Assembly (NCBI GenBank): GCA_039707465.1
Contig: CM077647.1
Span: 176,076,663-176,140,662, forward strand
Reading direction: 5' to 3'
DNA length: 64,000 bases
Source of the DNA: Rhabdophis nuchalis
Taxonomy: Eukaryota > Chordata > Lepidosauria > Squamata > Natricidae
Each line of letters begins with the position of its first letter. Position 1 is the stretch's first letter. Both the position numbers and the translations under genes were made by a program. The notes beneath the pieces were generated by a model that was not told the origin of the DNA, did not search any database, and saw nothing but the letters and a program-made list of their open reading frames with translations. Shown piece after piece: positions 32,201 through 53,169 of this stretch.

Positions 32201-34215
32201 TTTTAAGAAGGGACTGGACAACCAGGAATGCCATAGGATCTTCTGCTTGAGCAGGGTTGAAGTAGAAGACCTCCAATGTCCCTTCCACCTCTGTTATTCT
32301 GTTATGTATTCACCCTGGAATCTAATTCTGATTCTGACTCACTTAAATCTTAGGTGAGATTTATGAGAATTAACACTAAAGAATACTCTTGGTTATCCTT
32401 AATCAATTGATTAACCTTTTAATCAATTAAGACGTACAGGTTAAACCCCCTAGACCCACCTGTGGAATCTTGTACAAATCAACTACGTCTGCTATATGGG
32501 ATGAAGTATCTGACCCAAGTCCTCCAATGATGGCTATGAGATTTTTCCTGGTGCCACATCTGTAGTTGGGGGCAAATGAATGTGATTTGAAGACCATGTC
32601 CAGAGTGGTCCGATAAGTCATCTTTGGATTATTGTAGCTGTCATAGATGTGAAAGCCGAAGGTAACATTGGGCAAGATTTGTGGCTTCTCACTGATCTCC
32701 TTCACAGTGAAGGCTAAGGAAAGGACATGCTGGTAAAATTTTGTGATGAGACTGCAAATAAAGAAAGTCTTCAGAAAACAATGCTACAATGCATAGAACA
32801 CTACTGAAAAATACTGTTAGTGTATTACATAGTGGTAGATAAATAACATATTTTTTGGAGTATAAGACGCACCAAGGTTTTGAACAGGCAAATTTTAAAA
32901 AAGGGGTTTTGCATTCTGCAAAACTTTCAAAAAATGCCCCATTTTTCATGAACCTGGGCCCGTTTTATAAAGAACACTGAAGATAAATTTATAATTCGGC
33001 CTTTCAAATAAACTTAGGTTGAAGTTGGATATTGATGTTCTCCCAAAAAATAACAAATCAGTAAATTCTATTCTTATTTTACTCAATAGACTGAGGATAT
33101 ATTTTAAATATTTTCTTCTTTTTATTTATTAATGTCTTAGAAAGTTGTGATCTAATAATTCAGATTGAACATTGGGCATTGGGCGCTATCTAACAAAATG
33201 ATGAAAAAAGTAAGGTTTTACATTTAGGCCAAAAAAAAAAAAAAGCACAGGTACAGTACTATAGGTGGTACCTCGCTCAATAATTATAATAACTGTGAGG
33301 GGGATCTTGGAGTCCTAGTGGACAACCATTTAAATAGAAGCTAGCCGTGGGCAGCAGTTGCCAAAAAAGCCAACACATCTAAGCTGCATAAACAGAGGGA
33401 TAGAATCAAGCTCATGTGATGTGTTAATGCCACTTTATAAGGCCTTAGTCTAGGCACATCTGGAATACTGCATTCAGTTTTGGTTGCCACAATGTAAAAA
33501 AGATGTTGAGACTCTAGAAAAAGTGCAGAGAAGACCAACAAAGATGATTAGGGCACTGTCCCCTAATCTATTCAGGATAGGATAGGATAGGATAGGATAG
33601 GATAGGATAGGATAGGATAGGATAGGATAGGATAGGATAGGATATAAATCTTTATTGGCCAAGTGTGATTGGACACGCAAGGAATTTGTCTTTGGTGCAT
33701 ATTATGTCATTTTTCTAAAAGACAACATGAAATATGTGAATGAGAGCAAAAAAAGTCTTATTTAGCCTATAGCCCAAAACTCTATGAAAGTTCAAGCTTT
33801 CAAGCTTGTCCAGATTAAGTTTTCATCTGCTTTCTTTGAACAGCTCTTTGAACAGCTTTTAACTCAAAAGCACAGGCACCAACGCATAGAAAAGCTGAGA
33901 ATAAACAAGGAATGATTAGGTGAAGAAAAGTGTAAGATTTGCTTACTCTGAAAGTCCATAGAGCTCCTGAGATGGGTGTTCATCAAATTTATGTTCACTG
34001 AAGGCATAGAGATGCTGTGAAGCCATCCCTCCAATGAGGAGATCACCTGGTTGGTACCATTCATGTGGAATTGGAATAGGATCAGCTTGTGGACACTTGA
34101 GGGCATTCACTTTGATCACTGGGAACATCAGAATAAACAACACATCAGCAGCCAAAACATCTTCTAAAAGAGGTCTCCAACATATCAACCCACACCAGTG
34201 GATCCGACTTAGCAT
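22397..34215 (-). CDS. Gene B: vomeronasal type-2 receptor (V2R), six exons
   Basis: V2R chemosensory receptor on the minus strand, transcribed toward gene A. Exons in transcript order: 34215-33947, 32751-32460, 29508-28645, 25425-25198, 24255-24129 and 23298-22397. Joined in phase they give 893 codons plus a stop, without interruption. Rough domain layout: signal and N-terminus 1-90, Venus-flytrap to about 551, cysteine-rich linker to about 625, seven-helix domain to 893. The start is the most upstream in-frame ATG (34215). It gives an unusually long N-terminus before the hydrophobic stretch [14 protein letters not shown] second ATG at 34160, which lines up with the start of gene C, is out of frame with the receptor. 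Exon 3 ends LQPFK where A, C and D have LQPWQ. Introns contain an LTR-like repeat, LINE copies and a large AATAT satellite. It looks intact apart from the doubtful start. Confidence 0.88.
23697..24060 (-). mobile_element. CR1 LINE 3' fragment in intron 5 of gene B
   Basis: AACAGAGTTAGAAGGGACC start with CAGACAAATGGC and TTGTTAGGAAATTTGTCCG, the reverse of the CR1 3' end. Confidence 0.75.
24129..24255 (-). CDS. Gene B exon 5: V2R cysteine-rich linker
   Basis: This 127-bp exon has an AGCAG acceptor and a GTCAGT donor. It encodes [16 protein letters not shown] and the cluster [12 protein letters not shown]. It leaves one G to be completed to GAC (Asp) by exon 6. Confidence 0.92.
24429..25180. 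mobile_element. TA-flanked inverted-repeat transposon next to exon 4 of gene B
   Basis: Left end CCGTATTTTTCAGAG, right end GTCCGAAAAATATGG, flanked by TA at 24427-24428 and 25181-25182. Right end lies 17 bp from the exon 4/intron boundary of gene B. Confidence 0.75.
25198..25425 (-). CDS. Gene B exon 4: V2R ligand-binding domain, membrane-proximal part
   Basis: This 228-bp exon opens [16 protein letters not shown] and ends WHRGFNQ before a GTAGGG donor. It is homologous along its length to exon 4 of A, C and D. A TA-flanked inverted-repeat transposon ends 17 bp inside the following intron. Confidence 0.93.
25620..27010 (-). mobile_element. LTR-like repeat in intron 3 of gene B, split by a LINE
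   Basis: Unclassified repeat with CAGGATGGGCTCCAGCACA-type sequence echoed at its two ends in opposite orientation (25640s and 26970s). Interrupted at 26186-26873 by a LINE copy with CAGAC on both sides. No coding domains seen. Confidence 0.3.
26186..26873 (-). mobile_element. CR1/L2-clade LINE 3' fragment
   Basis: Minus-strand [20 protein letters not shown] and [17 protein letters not shown]; 3' end CCCGCCCTTCTCC. Confidence 0.8.
27587..27868. mobile_element. hAT-type MITE, TTCTG-end family
   Basis: CAGTGGTGGGTTCTG to CAGAACCCACCACTG inverted ends. No matching 8-bp flanks, so old or rearranged. Same family as 39305-39581. Confidence 0.6.
27869..28644. other. Intron 3 of gene B, partly hAT-like
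   Basis: 27996-28204 resembles a decayed hAT (AACCAGTGGTGGGTTGC to GAATATCACCTCTGG). The rest shows no recognised feature. Confidence 0.35.
28645..29508 (-). CDS. Gene B exon 3: V2R ligand-binding domain
   Basis: This 864-bp exon (288 codons) opens [15 protein letters not shown] and contains [43 protein letters not shown] and [19 protein letters not shown]. It ends LQPFK before a GTAATG donor, departing from the usual LQPWQ. The acceptor pyrimidine tract comes from a GTT repeat. Confidence 0.93.
29645..30500 (-). mobile_element. CR1/L2-clade LINE 3' fragment in intron 2 of gene B
   Basis: Minus-strand frame of about 200 codons with [40 protein letters not shown] and [19 protein letters not shown]. 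Confidence 0.85.
30940..31880. repeat. AATAT pentanucleotide satellite, about 940 bp, in intron 2 of gene B
   Basis: Almost pure TAATA units with interspersed TATGAAATAA 10-mers in the left third and TATTA inversions at the right end. No open frame. Confidence 0.97.
32005..32312 (+). mobile_element. CR1 LINE 3' fragment
   Basis: [20 protein letters not shown] and [19 protein letters not shown], with CTGTTATTCTGTTATG tail. It lies between the AATAT satellite and exon 2 of gene B. Confidence 0.85.
32460..32751 (-). CDS. Gene B exon 2: V2R ligand-binding domain, lobe 1
   Basis: This 292-bp exon lies between a TTTGCAG acceptor and a GTGGGT donor. It encodes [19 protein letters not shown], then [34 protein letters not shown] and YKIPQ. 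Length and phase match exon 2 of C and D exactly. Confidence 0.93.
33225..33568 (+). mobile_element. CR1 LINE fragment in intron 1 of gene B
   Basis: Decayed ORF2 region ([17 protein letters not shown] sequence, then [13 protein letters not shown]). Confidence 0.7.
33569..33760. mobile_element. (GGATA)n with adjoining snake-type LINE 3' end
   Basis: Fifteen GGATA units followed by AATCTTTATTGGCCAAGTG and GGAATTTGTCTTTGGTGC. The same non-repeat sequence follows the GAATA/GACTA tract at 46193. Confidence 0.7.
33947..34215 (-). CDS. Gene B exon 1: signal region and V2R N-terminus
   Basis: The exon ends with phase 2 (GA before a GTAAGC donor) and carries the family N-terminal block [19 protein letters not shown]. 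The in-frame ATG at 34215 starts [10 protein letters not shown] hydrophobic run before KVNALKC could act as a signal peptide. A TTTTTTCTTAG sequence just upstream resembles a splice acceptor, so a 5' untranslated exon is possible. The donor and 3' part are firm; the start is not. Confidence 0.7.
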
Positions 34216-34511
34216 GCTAGATTTCCTCAACACATGCACACCTAAGAAAAAAGCATCGATCTAAACCTTTAACTGCAGTGGAGATACAGACATGGGCTTG
34301 AGGTTTCTACAACTCAAAACTAAAATTGGTCTGGTCAAAGAAAGAACAGGTTCTGCCCACCACCCCATGCTTTTCATGGAACCGGGATTAGTTTATAACC
34401 TCTATCAACCTTGTTTTCTATTTTTCACTGCTTTCTGGAAAATCTCTGGAGCTTTGAGCAAATGAGAGTAATTTGAAGCAATTCCAGGAAGAGTTATGTG
34501 TTGAAAGTTTT

Positions 34512-34830
34512 TCCCCCATGTTGTTGTTAGTTGTGAAGTTGTGTCTGACCCATCACAACCCCATGGACAACATTCCTCCAGGCCTTCCTGTCCTCTACCA
34601 TCCTCTGGAGTCCATTTAAGCTCACACCTTCTGCTTTGGTGATTCCATCCAGCCACCTCATTCTCTGTCATCCCCTTCTTCTTTTGCTCTCAATCATTCC
34701 CAGCATTAGGCTACTCTAAGGTGAGAACTTCCTTCTTATTAGGTGGCCAAAGTAGTTGAGTTTCATCTTCAGGATCTGGCCTTCTAAAGAGCAGTCAGGG
34801 TTGATCTCCTCTGATCACTGCTATCATGTC
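34512..34830 (-). mobile_element. BovB LINE 3' end
   Basis: TTGTTGTTAGTTGTGAAG and CAACCCCATGGACAAC are the reverse of the BovB terminus. The same terminus is seen in plus orientation at 62890-63442. Confidence 0.8.
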
Positions 34831-35160
34831 TCCCCTAGTCCTTCTTTTCATTTAACTCGACTCAATTGGTCGACTCAATTGATTCATTAATTGACTCAAC
34901 TCTTCTGTCCAAATGGATGATTTGAATTAACAATACATCACATGTTGGGGGAAAAAACCCTGGAAATCCAGATCATATGCGCTAACAAATTCAAACTGGA
35001 GGGTCATTTTATCACCTTTCTTGTAAGCAACTGTGAAGTGAATCACTGCAATTGTTCACCCATTGACTTTGGTTGTTGGAAAGTTGCAAAACAGGATCAC
35101 ATGACCCCAGGATACTGCAATTATCATAAATACGTGCCATGCCAGTGTTCCAAGTAACAC

Positions 35161-35370
35161 CCTAATGAAAAAAGAGTCCAAGTCTTGAAGTTCCTCAAAG
35201 TCCAAGTCCCTGTCCCAGCCCCCACATATCCATCACATGGCCCAATCAGTCATCATCCCCACTGGAGATGCCTTCTAGTCACACCCTTCCGTGTGCAGGG
35301 CAAGATGTCCTTAATTCTCTGAGAAAGGAATGTTATTTTGACTATATATCTCCCATGCTCCACATCAGGC
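35161..35370 (-). mobile_element. LTR-like or unclassified repeat fragment
   Basis: CATATCCATCACATGGCCC and GAGAAAGGAATGTTATTTTG match the 19034/21780 family in reverse. Confidence 0.35.
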
Positions 35371-35871
35371 CTGAGGGGTGCAGCCAATTATTTGTTCGGG
35401 GGCCCATGAAGGGTGGATTTTTTTAAAAAATATTACAAAACCAATTTTTTAAAACCATATTGGATATATGCTTCATACTCCATACTTAGTGTGTATAGCA
35501 AAACCGCCTTGCAGCCTTGTTTGAGATAATCTTTATGAATCTGAAACTTAGTTATGTATGTAATTTATTGAATTTTAATTTCATTACTTACTTGTTTAAG
35601 TTTGCAAGTTTAGTTTCATTTTGTTTTTGCATGTATTTTATATTTCATTTCAGTTTTTGAAGAGTTATGAAATGCCATCTCAAAAATCTGGAGCTCAAAA
35701 ACGCAAGGAATAACAGAAATGTGATGAGATTAATAAAAGGGGATGACAAACACTTTTTCAGTTTGGCGTTAAATGTAAAACAAGTGAAACTAATCAAAAT
35801 GTGAGGGGAGAAAAATGTCCATTGGAAAGTTGCAGGAAATAGGCCTAGGAGTGAGCTTGCAGACCTCACTT

Positions 35872-36515
35872 TATTTATTTTTATTTTTATTAAATTTATA
35901 TCCCACCCTTCTCCACGAAGGACCCAGGGCGGCGCACAGGAATTTAAAAAACATATAAAACAATAAAATACAGAATTTAAAAACATATTAAATTACAGTC
36001 CTATGCTAAAATCCAAATTAAAATAGCTCCAACGGAAGGTTAGGCTAGGCCGGCTTGCTGAAAGAGATGTGTCTTTAGACACTGGTGGAAGAGGCGGAGG
36101 TCCGAGATGGTACGAAGTTCAGGGGGTAGGTCGTTCCAAAGGGCAGGGCCCGCCACAGAGAAGGCTCTTCCCCTAGGTGTCGCCAGTCGGCATTGCGCAG
36201 CCGACGGCACCCTGAGAAGGCCCTCTCTGTGGGAGCGGATCGGCCGGAGTGATGTATGGGGCAGGAGATGGTCTCGCATATAACTAGGCCCTGAGCCATG
36301 GAGCACTTTAAAGATGGTCGTCAGAACCTTGAAGCGCACCTGAAAGACCACAGGAAGCCAGTGCAGGTTGCGCAGGATCGGTGTTACATGGGAGTGTCTT
36401 GGGGCTCCCGTAATCACCCGCGCGGCTGCATTCTGGACTAACTGTAGCTTTCGAGTGCACCTCAAGGGAAGCCCCATGTAGAGAGCATTGCAGTAGTCGA
36501 GTCGGGATGTCACGA
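35872..36515 (-). mobile_element. CR1/L2-clade LINE 3' fragment
   Basis: Minus-strand [20 protein letters not shown] through [33 protein letters not shown] 3' end with a TTTATT tail. Confidence 0.85.
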
Positions 36516-36574
36516 CTGAACCAAAGTTTTAAACTAACATAATTGTGAAATGTACCAGACATTGATTTTATAAC

Positions 36575-36815
36575 ATAACTTCTGTCAAGGACATAAATGG
36601 ATTTTAGATTTAGGGAATTTTAGCTTAGGAGGGTTCCTATTTTAATATTTTTAAATTCTAGTACAGGTAATGTAATTCGTTTTTAGCTTTGTTATATATT
36701 GTCTGTTTATATGGTTTTTAATTTTTTCCCCTGTACATCGCCTCGAGTCCCTTCGGGGAGAGGGGGCGGTTTATAAGTCTAATATTAAATTAAATTATTA
36801 AATTAAATTAAGAGG
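36575..36815 (+). mobile_element. LINE 3'-UTR fragment
   Basis: ACATCGCCTCGAGTCCCTTC and GGGGGCGGTTTATAAG with an AATTAAATTA tail. Confidence 0.6.
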
Positions 36816-36829
36816 CAAATTATAAAAAA

Positions 36830-37179
36830 AAAATTGCACTCTGCAGACCTCCCCAAAACAATCTGTTTTTCACAAAAATGGGTCCCTTTTTCATCAAAAA
36901 AAGGGCATGCATAGCCTTAGGAGGCTTGTAGAGTGCTCCTGGGGGGCTGAGGGGGGGCGAAAATGAGCAAAAACAGCCCATTTTCCGCTCATTTTTGCCT
37001 CCCCCCCCCCAGGAACACTCTGGAAGCTTCCTAGAGGCTCTGCACGACCATTTTTGAGAAGGGGGCAGGGTTTCAGGAGGCCAAAAATGCTGTGTTCAGT
37101 GTATAAGATGCACCCAGATTTTCACCCTCTTTTTTGAGGGAAAAGGGTGCATCTTATACTCTGAAAAATACGGCAAGTT
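36830..37179. mobile_element. Fragment of TA-type inverted-repeat transposon, target of the L1-like insertion
   Basis: GTGCATCTTATACTCTG and GAAAAATACGG correspond to the right terminal repeat of the family at 20591-21305. The L1-like element has duplicated its last bases. Confidence 0.55.
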
Positions 37180-39182
37180 GACTTCCGGTATCCGGCTCCA
37201 GCGGAGACGGGCGAGCCCAGGGCTCGCTCGCCGCTTTGTTGCCTTTTCTGCCCCCCCACGGGGGCAAAACTCTCCGGTTACCGGAGGTTTCCCGTAGGGT
37301 CGGCTCAGAGGGAGCGGCCTCGTCACGGCGGTGGGGAGGGCGCTCCTCTCTGCGACCTAGGTGGAGAGGAACATGCTAGCGGGGTTTTTTCCTTCTCCAA
37401 AGGTTGTCGGTGCCATCTGCTTTAATGGAGAGGGCTGAACGGAGAGATCGGGCGGATCGCCGAGGCTTCAGCTGCGAGGGGGAGTGAGTTTAAAAGAACA
37501 CCTTTTTTTTCCTTGCTGCCAGCCAGGCTGAACGGACTGGGAGGGGGGTGTTTATTTCTAAAAAAAAAACCCTCGGATTTAAGCGGCACGTTAAAATGGC
37601 TTCTCTGCAAAGAGAAAGTGGAAACTTTCACTCCGGACTGTCTTTAACAAGGGAAAGTGGAATGCGATTCTTTGCAACATTGTTTCTAGGTCTGGCTGGT
37701 TTTAAAAAAAAATTCTTATTTTGTTACTCTCTCCCTCTGGCTTTGAGATGGGCGGTGGAAGCGGCTTTTCTTTGTCCCTGCCTGACTATTTTAACTAAGG
37801 AAATTTCCAGCGTCTCTTTGAAAGCAGGACTCCCTCTGGATTTTTGAAAAAAAATTTCTTTTGATGGATTTGTGACTTCTTCTCTGGAATACCTTCGTTA
37901 TTACTATTTGCTGACCTGGGAAACTGTGTCTCTTTTGGTTTCTGAATTGTTTGCAACTTCACAGCCCTGAACTGAACTGAGCTCCTGGTTTGCCCCACCA
38001 GCCCCACCCGGAAAACGCCATCTTGGTGGCAGTGACTCTAACTTTTAACCATGGCACAAGAAGCAGCACTTGTAAATCTGGAACAAAGAATGGCTTCTCT
38101 TGAAACCTCTATGCTAACTTTGATATCAGAAATAAAGGCCCAGAGGGCTGAAAATATTATCTTCAAGAAGGAGTTGTTGGATACAAGAAGACAAGTGCTG
38201 GATAACACACAGAAGAATAAAGAACTGGAAGGGGGGTTGGAGGGGGCTAAGGGGGAAATTAAAAATGTTACTAATGAGGTTGTGGAAATATATGGGCATG
38301 TGTCTAGGATGGATATGGAAAGAATGACATACTTTTTGAGATTTCAAAATGTTTCTGAGGAATCTGGTGAATGCCTCCCTGGTCTTATGAGCACAATTTT
38401 AGCAGACTATTTACAAAAACCTAAGGATGAGATCAGGGGGGACATTGACCTAGCCTACAGAATTAATTCAGCATATGCCAGGATAAATGAAGTGCCTAGA
38501 GAGATACATGTGAAATTTGTTAGAAGGTCAACCAGAGAGGAAATCCTGAAAGCGCAGAGAGAGAAACCTTTAACTTATCAACGAAAAACGGTCACTATCT
38601 TGAAGCAGATCCCTAGAAAAATTAGAGATTCAAGAAAGAAATTTTCTTTCTTGTCTAAAACCTTGTTTGATCACGGGATTTGGTTCAAGTGGATGACGCC
38701 TGAAGGGATGCTGGTGTTCTGGGAAGGAGGAAGAGTGAGGATTAAAACACTTGCTGAGGCGGAAGCCTTTTTTAAAAAACATTCCTCTGTCCTGGGGGAA
38801 GATCCAGGGGGGACGGAGGGGGCCACGGCCCCGCCCACGGGGGGCCAGGGAGGAGAGAAAGAAGATACAATAGCCAAAAGACTTAGATCAAAAAAATAAC
38901 TTTGCCTTGATTTTTCTTGAACAACTTTGCATAATATTTCTATCTGGACTTTTTGTAAATGTCTGACAGCATGGAACGGAGAATTTTGGTAAATGTACTT
39001 GCTTTCATCTTGTAGTGGTATGGAAAATGTTTTCTATGATAACTTTTTTATTGTGTATTTTGAGGTCTCGGAAGGTCCGACGACTCTAACGTGAATGCTC
39101 TCAAAATTTCTTTGTAACCATTACCCTATCCTGTTAAAAAATGTAAAACCAATAAAACTTTTTCAATAAAAAAAAAAAAAAA
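37180..39182 (+). mobile_element. ORF1-only L1-type retrotransposon (HAL1-like), apparently full length
   Basis: A 2.0-kb insertion bounded by a perfect 17-bp duplication GAAAAATACGGCAAGTT (37163-37179 and 39183-39199). It has a GC-rich leader of about 870 bp, an intact 282-codon ORF1 (38051-38899), then only about 265 bp before tandem AATAAA signals and an A-rich tail. There is no room for ORF2 (endonuclease and reverse transcriptase). This is the layout of mammalian half-L1 (HAL1) elements, which depend on a full L1 in trans. The perfect duplication and open ORF imply a recent insertion. It sits between the divergent genes B and C, inside an older TA-flanked transposon fragment. Confidence 0.8.
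38051..38899 (+). CDS. LINE-1 ORF1-like RNA-binding protein
   Basis: 282 codons, intact. Residues about 5-85 are heptad-rich and predicted coiled coil (LVNLEQRMASLETSMLTLIS onward), followed by an RRM-like part containing FLRFQNV and a basic C-terminal domain with YQRKTVTILKQIPRK and IWFKWMTPEGMLVFW. This matches the trimeric nucleic-acid chaperone of L1 elements, which coats the element's RNA. The last 30 residues are Gly/Asp-rich and then basic. ATG context is ACCATGG. It belongs to the mobile element and is not a host gene. Confidence 0.82.
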   Translation: MAQEAALVNLEQRMASLETSMLTLISEIKAQRAENIIFKKELLDTRRQVLDNTQKNKELEGGLEGAKGEIKNVTNEVVEIYGHVSRMDMERMTYFLRFQNVSEESGECLPGLMSTILADYLQKPKDEIRGDIDLAYRINSAYARINEVPREIHVKFVRRSTREEILKAQREKPLTYQRKTVTILKQIPRKIRDSRKKFSFLSKTLFDHGIWFKWMTPEGMLVFWEGGRVRIKTLAEAEAFFKKHSSVLGEDPGGTEGATAPPTGGQGGEKEDTIAKRLRSKK

Positions 39183-39304
39183 GAAAAATACGGCAAGTTA
39201 TGAAATGTGTGCAGAAAAGTATAAAAAGAATGTCTTGGGAAGAGTTCAGGGCCACTGGGTGTAGCTAAGCCTTGCTGTATTCAACTATGTCAGTGGACCT
39301 TATT

Positions 39305-39581
39305 CAGTGGTGGGTTCTGGCCGGTATGCCCTGGTATGGGCATACTAGTGGCAGCTGGGAGCAGTGGCTACCATACCGGAATGGTGTTTTGGTTGACCCA
39401 CCCGCTCGCCCACGTTCCATACCTGCTTTTAAGCCAACCAGGCCATTTGCACATGGAGCTTACAGCGCCTGCGTGACCTCCACTGAGCAGCTGGAGCACT
39501 GCAGGGTAGTGGGTGTGCATGTGTGGACACCCGGCCCTGCCGCAGCATACTAGTTGCGACGAGATCCTGAACCCACCACTG
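39305..39581. mobile_element. 277-bp hAT-type MITE
   Basis: CAGTGGTGGGTTCTG to GAACCCACCACTG ends, flanked by ACCTTATT (39297-39304) and ACCTTACT (39582-39589), 7 of 8. Confidence 0.75.
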
Positions 39582-39857
39582 ACCTTACTGCAATAGGTTG
39601 TTAATGTAAGTAATGCTATGTTGGCTCTTCCAAATTGCTTATGAAACAATAAACCTCTGATCTTAAAGTAAGATTCTTTGTTTGTGGTTGCTTCTGGTTT
39701 CCTTTTGTTTTTTAATTGGGATATTTTTACAACTTTTGCAAGAATGTTTGAATGTAATTAATAAATGTACAGTTATGTACGTCATTGATTTATGTGTCCA
39801 TGTGTAGGTGAGGGGGCCCATATTAGTCTTGTCCCAGCACTTAATAATCCACTAACA

Positions 39858-40436
39858 ATCCTAGCTATCTGCGGGATCGGATCCTGCCCCATACATCCTC
39901 ATGACCGATTCGCTCCCACAGAGAGGGACTTCTCCGGGTGCCGTCCACTAGACTTTGTCAGCGGGCGACGCCCAGGGGAAGGGCTCTCTCTGTGGCGGGC
40001 CCGGCCCTCTGGAACGACCTTCCCCCCGATATCAGAACGACCACGGACCTCCGCTCCTTCCGTACGAAATTAAAGACCCATTTCTTTCGACTGGCTGGCC
40101 TTGGATAGTCTCTCTGTCTACAGATTTTAAATGTATTTTAATGGGTTTTTAATTTTTTAGCACGGGATAACATTGTTTAATTGTGTTTTAAAGGTAATAT
40201 TTTTGTATTTATTGTTTATATTGTTTTTAGTTCCTCCTGTGCACCGCCCCGGGTCCCTGTGGGGAGAGGGAGCGGTTAATAAATTCAAAGTTATTATTAC
40301 TCAGCGGCCCTGTTCCACATAATCCCTCCTCCCATTTTCCCACAGCAGTAAATAATAATAATAATAATAATAATAATTTAATATTTCTAAACCGCACCCT
40401 CTCCCCTCGGGGACTCGGGGCGGTATGTGACAGGCC
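39858..40436. mobile_element. Two LINE 3' fragments, tail to tail
   Basis: 39858-40300 is plus strand (decayed [23 protein letters not shown] ORF and CACCGCCCCGGGTCCC tail); 40345-40436 is a short minus-strand tail with an AAT repeat. Confidence 0.7.
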
Positions 40437-40919
40437 AGGAAGCCCAATGCACAAGATGGCTTTCAGGCCTGACATCTTGGATGAGAAGCAAAATATCTTC
40501 AAAAAACCACTGTTAGGACAACCTGGATGACTGAGAATCTCCATGGATACAAAATAAGGACAATAACATTGCAGCTTTCATTGTCTTCCTTGCAATTACC
40601 CAAATTATAATAATTACTACTTTGAAAGGAAATCCAACAGCTTTACCCAAAGTTAAAAGAAAAACATCTGATGGGTAATTTCAAACCTGGTTATAAAACC
40701 CTTTTATCCCCAGCCATTCAAATCTGGGCTAACTGGGGAGAAGAGACAGATGTGGCTGTCGGGTTCCCCCCCCCCCCTCCACTTTTCCATGCTATCTATG
40801 ACATTCTCACTGTTGAACCATTATTGGAAGCACTTGCTTGAATTAAATATAGTCGTAGGGACAAGGTTCTTGATGAACATCTGAGCACATAATCTGCACT
40901 TAGATGAATCTGCACTTAG
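40437..40919. promoter_or_regulatory. Proximal upstream region of gene C
   Basis: Contains a short Penelope-type tail (40475-40545, GACTGAGAATCTCCATGG), then about 370 bp without recognised repeats before the ATG. The core promoter of gene C probably lies here, but no TATA box or defined site can be assigned. Confidence 0.3.
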
Positions 40920-52140
<11,221 letters not shown>

Positions 52141-52294
52141 GCAAAGTGTATATGTTCTTTTTGTGGTAGGCATGTAAGCATGTGTATTACAATCGGTGGT
52201 GACTAATGAAATTCTAGCTAATTTAAAATGCAACAGAACACAATTTAGCTACCTTCATGGAGACTGAATCATGCTGATTTGATAACACATATAT

Positions 52295-52300
52295 AATAAA
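52295..52300 (+). promoter_or_regulatory. Candidate polyadenylation signal of gene C
   Basis: An AATAAA hexamer 155 bp after the stop codon of gene C. Position is plausible, but AATAAA is common in this A/T-rich DNA and no GU-rich element is obvious. Confidence 0.3.
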
Positions 52301-52390
52301 AAGAAGAGATTTTCTTGTTTTACCAGGTAAGGAACTATAAAAGGGATCCTTGAACCCTTATAAAGGATATAGTATATGGTAGGATCAGAA

Positions 52391-52583
52391 GTGGTATTCA
52401 GCCAGCTTGCCTGAACCAGTAGCAGAAATCACAGAAGTGCCCACCCACTCGCTTTGGCTGTATGTCATCCTACTTAGGGACTTTTTTGAGCAAAGAGCAT
52501 GCATGGAAGGCTGGGTGCATCCATGAATGGGGGTGCACATTTGCGAACCAGTAGGGAAAGTAAGTGAATACCACCCCTTAGTA
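52391..52583. mobile_element. Possible hAT-type MITE
   Basis: AGTGGTATTCAGCC to GTGAATACCACCCC inverted ends, no convincing target duplication. The rest of 52141-53169 is the 3' flank of gene C without recognised features. Confidence 0.4.
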
Positions 52584-53169
52584 GCATGTCAACTTAGGTT
52601 CAAGAACCGCTTTTTCATAGGGACATAATTTCATCAACCCTCCAAAACTGCTATGGGGAGAGACTTGAAGTGTGCTAAAGTTAGTTCTCTTTGGAATTTG
52701 AAAAAAGTTGTGTGGTATAAGTATCTTGCTTACAAAAGATAGCAAGTAAAAAAAGTGGGGGTTGGCTGCTCAGAATAAAAGACTCTTAGGTAGAGCAGAC
52801 TGGTCTTGTTGGACTTTCAGGTTTTTGGTAAGTAATTTAAATGTGCTGAGTACATGCTTATAGCACATCATTAGGAATGCCTCCCTAGATAATTGCTTAC
52901 ATTGAACATTCAAGAAGCAGATGATATTAGAGACAAAGATTTAGGAGAGGAATTGGGGAGGCAGGTCAATAGAAATAGCATAGCAATTAAAGTATTAAAA
53001 CAGCAAGAGACAATGGACAGATTACTTTTCTTTTGTTTTATTGTTCTGATTTGCTTTTCCTTCTATCCCTCTCTTTCTTTCAAAATATTGAAGCAGGCAA
53101 GGGATGATGGTTAGATGACTTTTCTTTTTTTAATTGATTTCTGGGTTTCCGGAAGGCTGGGGGAGGTCA

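Noticed and set aside
38051..38899. A host gene for a coiled-coil protein
   Set aside because: The frame lies inside a unit with a target duplication and A-tail and matches L1 ORF1 in layout, so it is a retrotransposon gene.
52893..53114. A small gene encoding a membrane peptide (hydrophobic LLFFCFIVLICFSF)
   Set aside because: Short, no family recognised, no splice or promoter evidence, low-complexity T-rich DNA.
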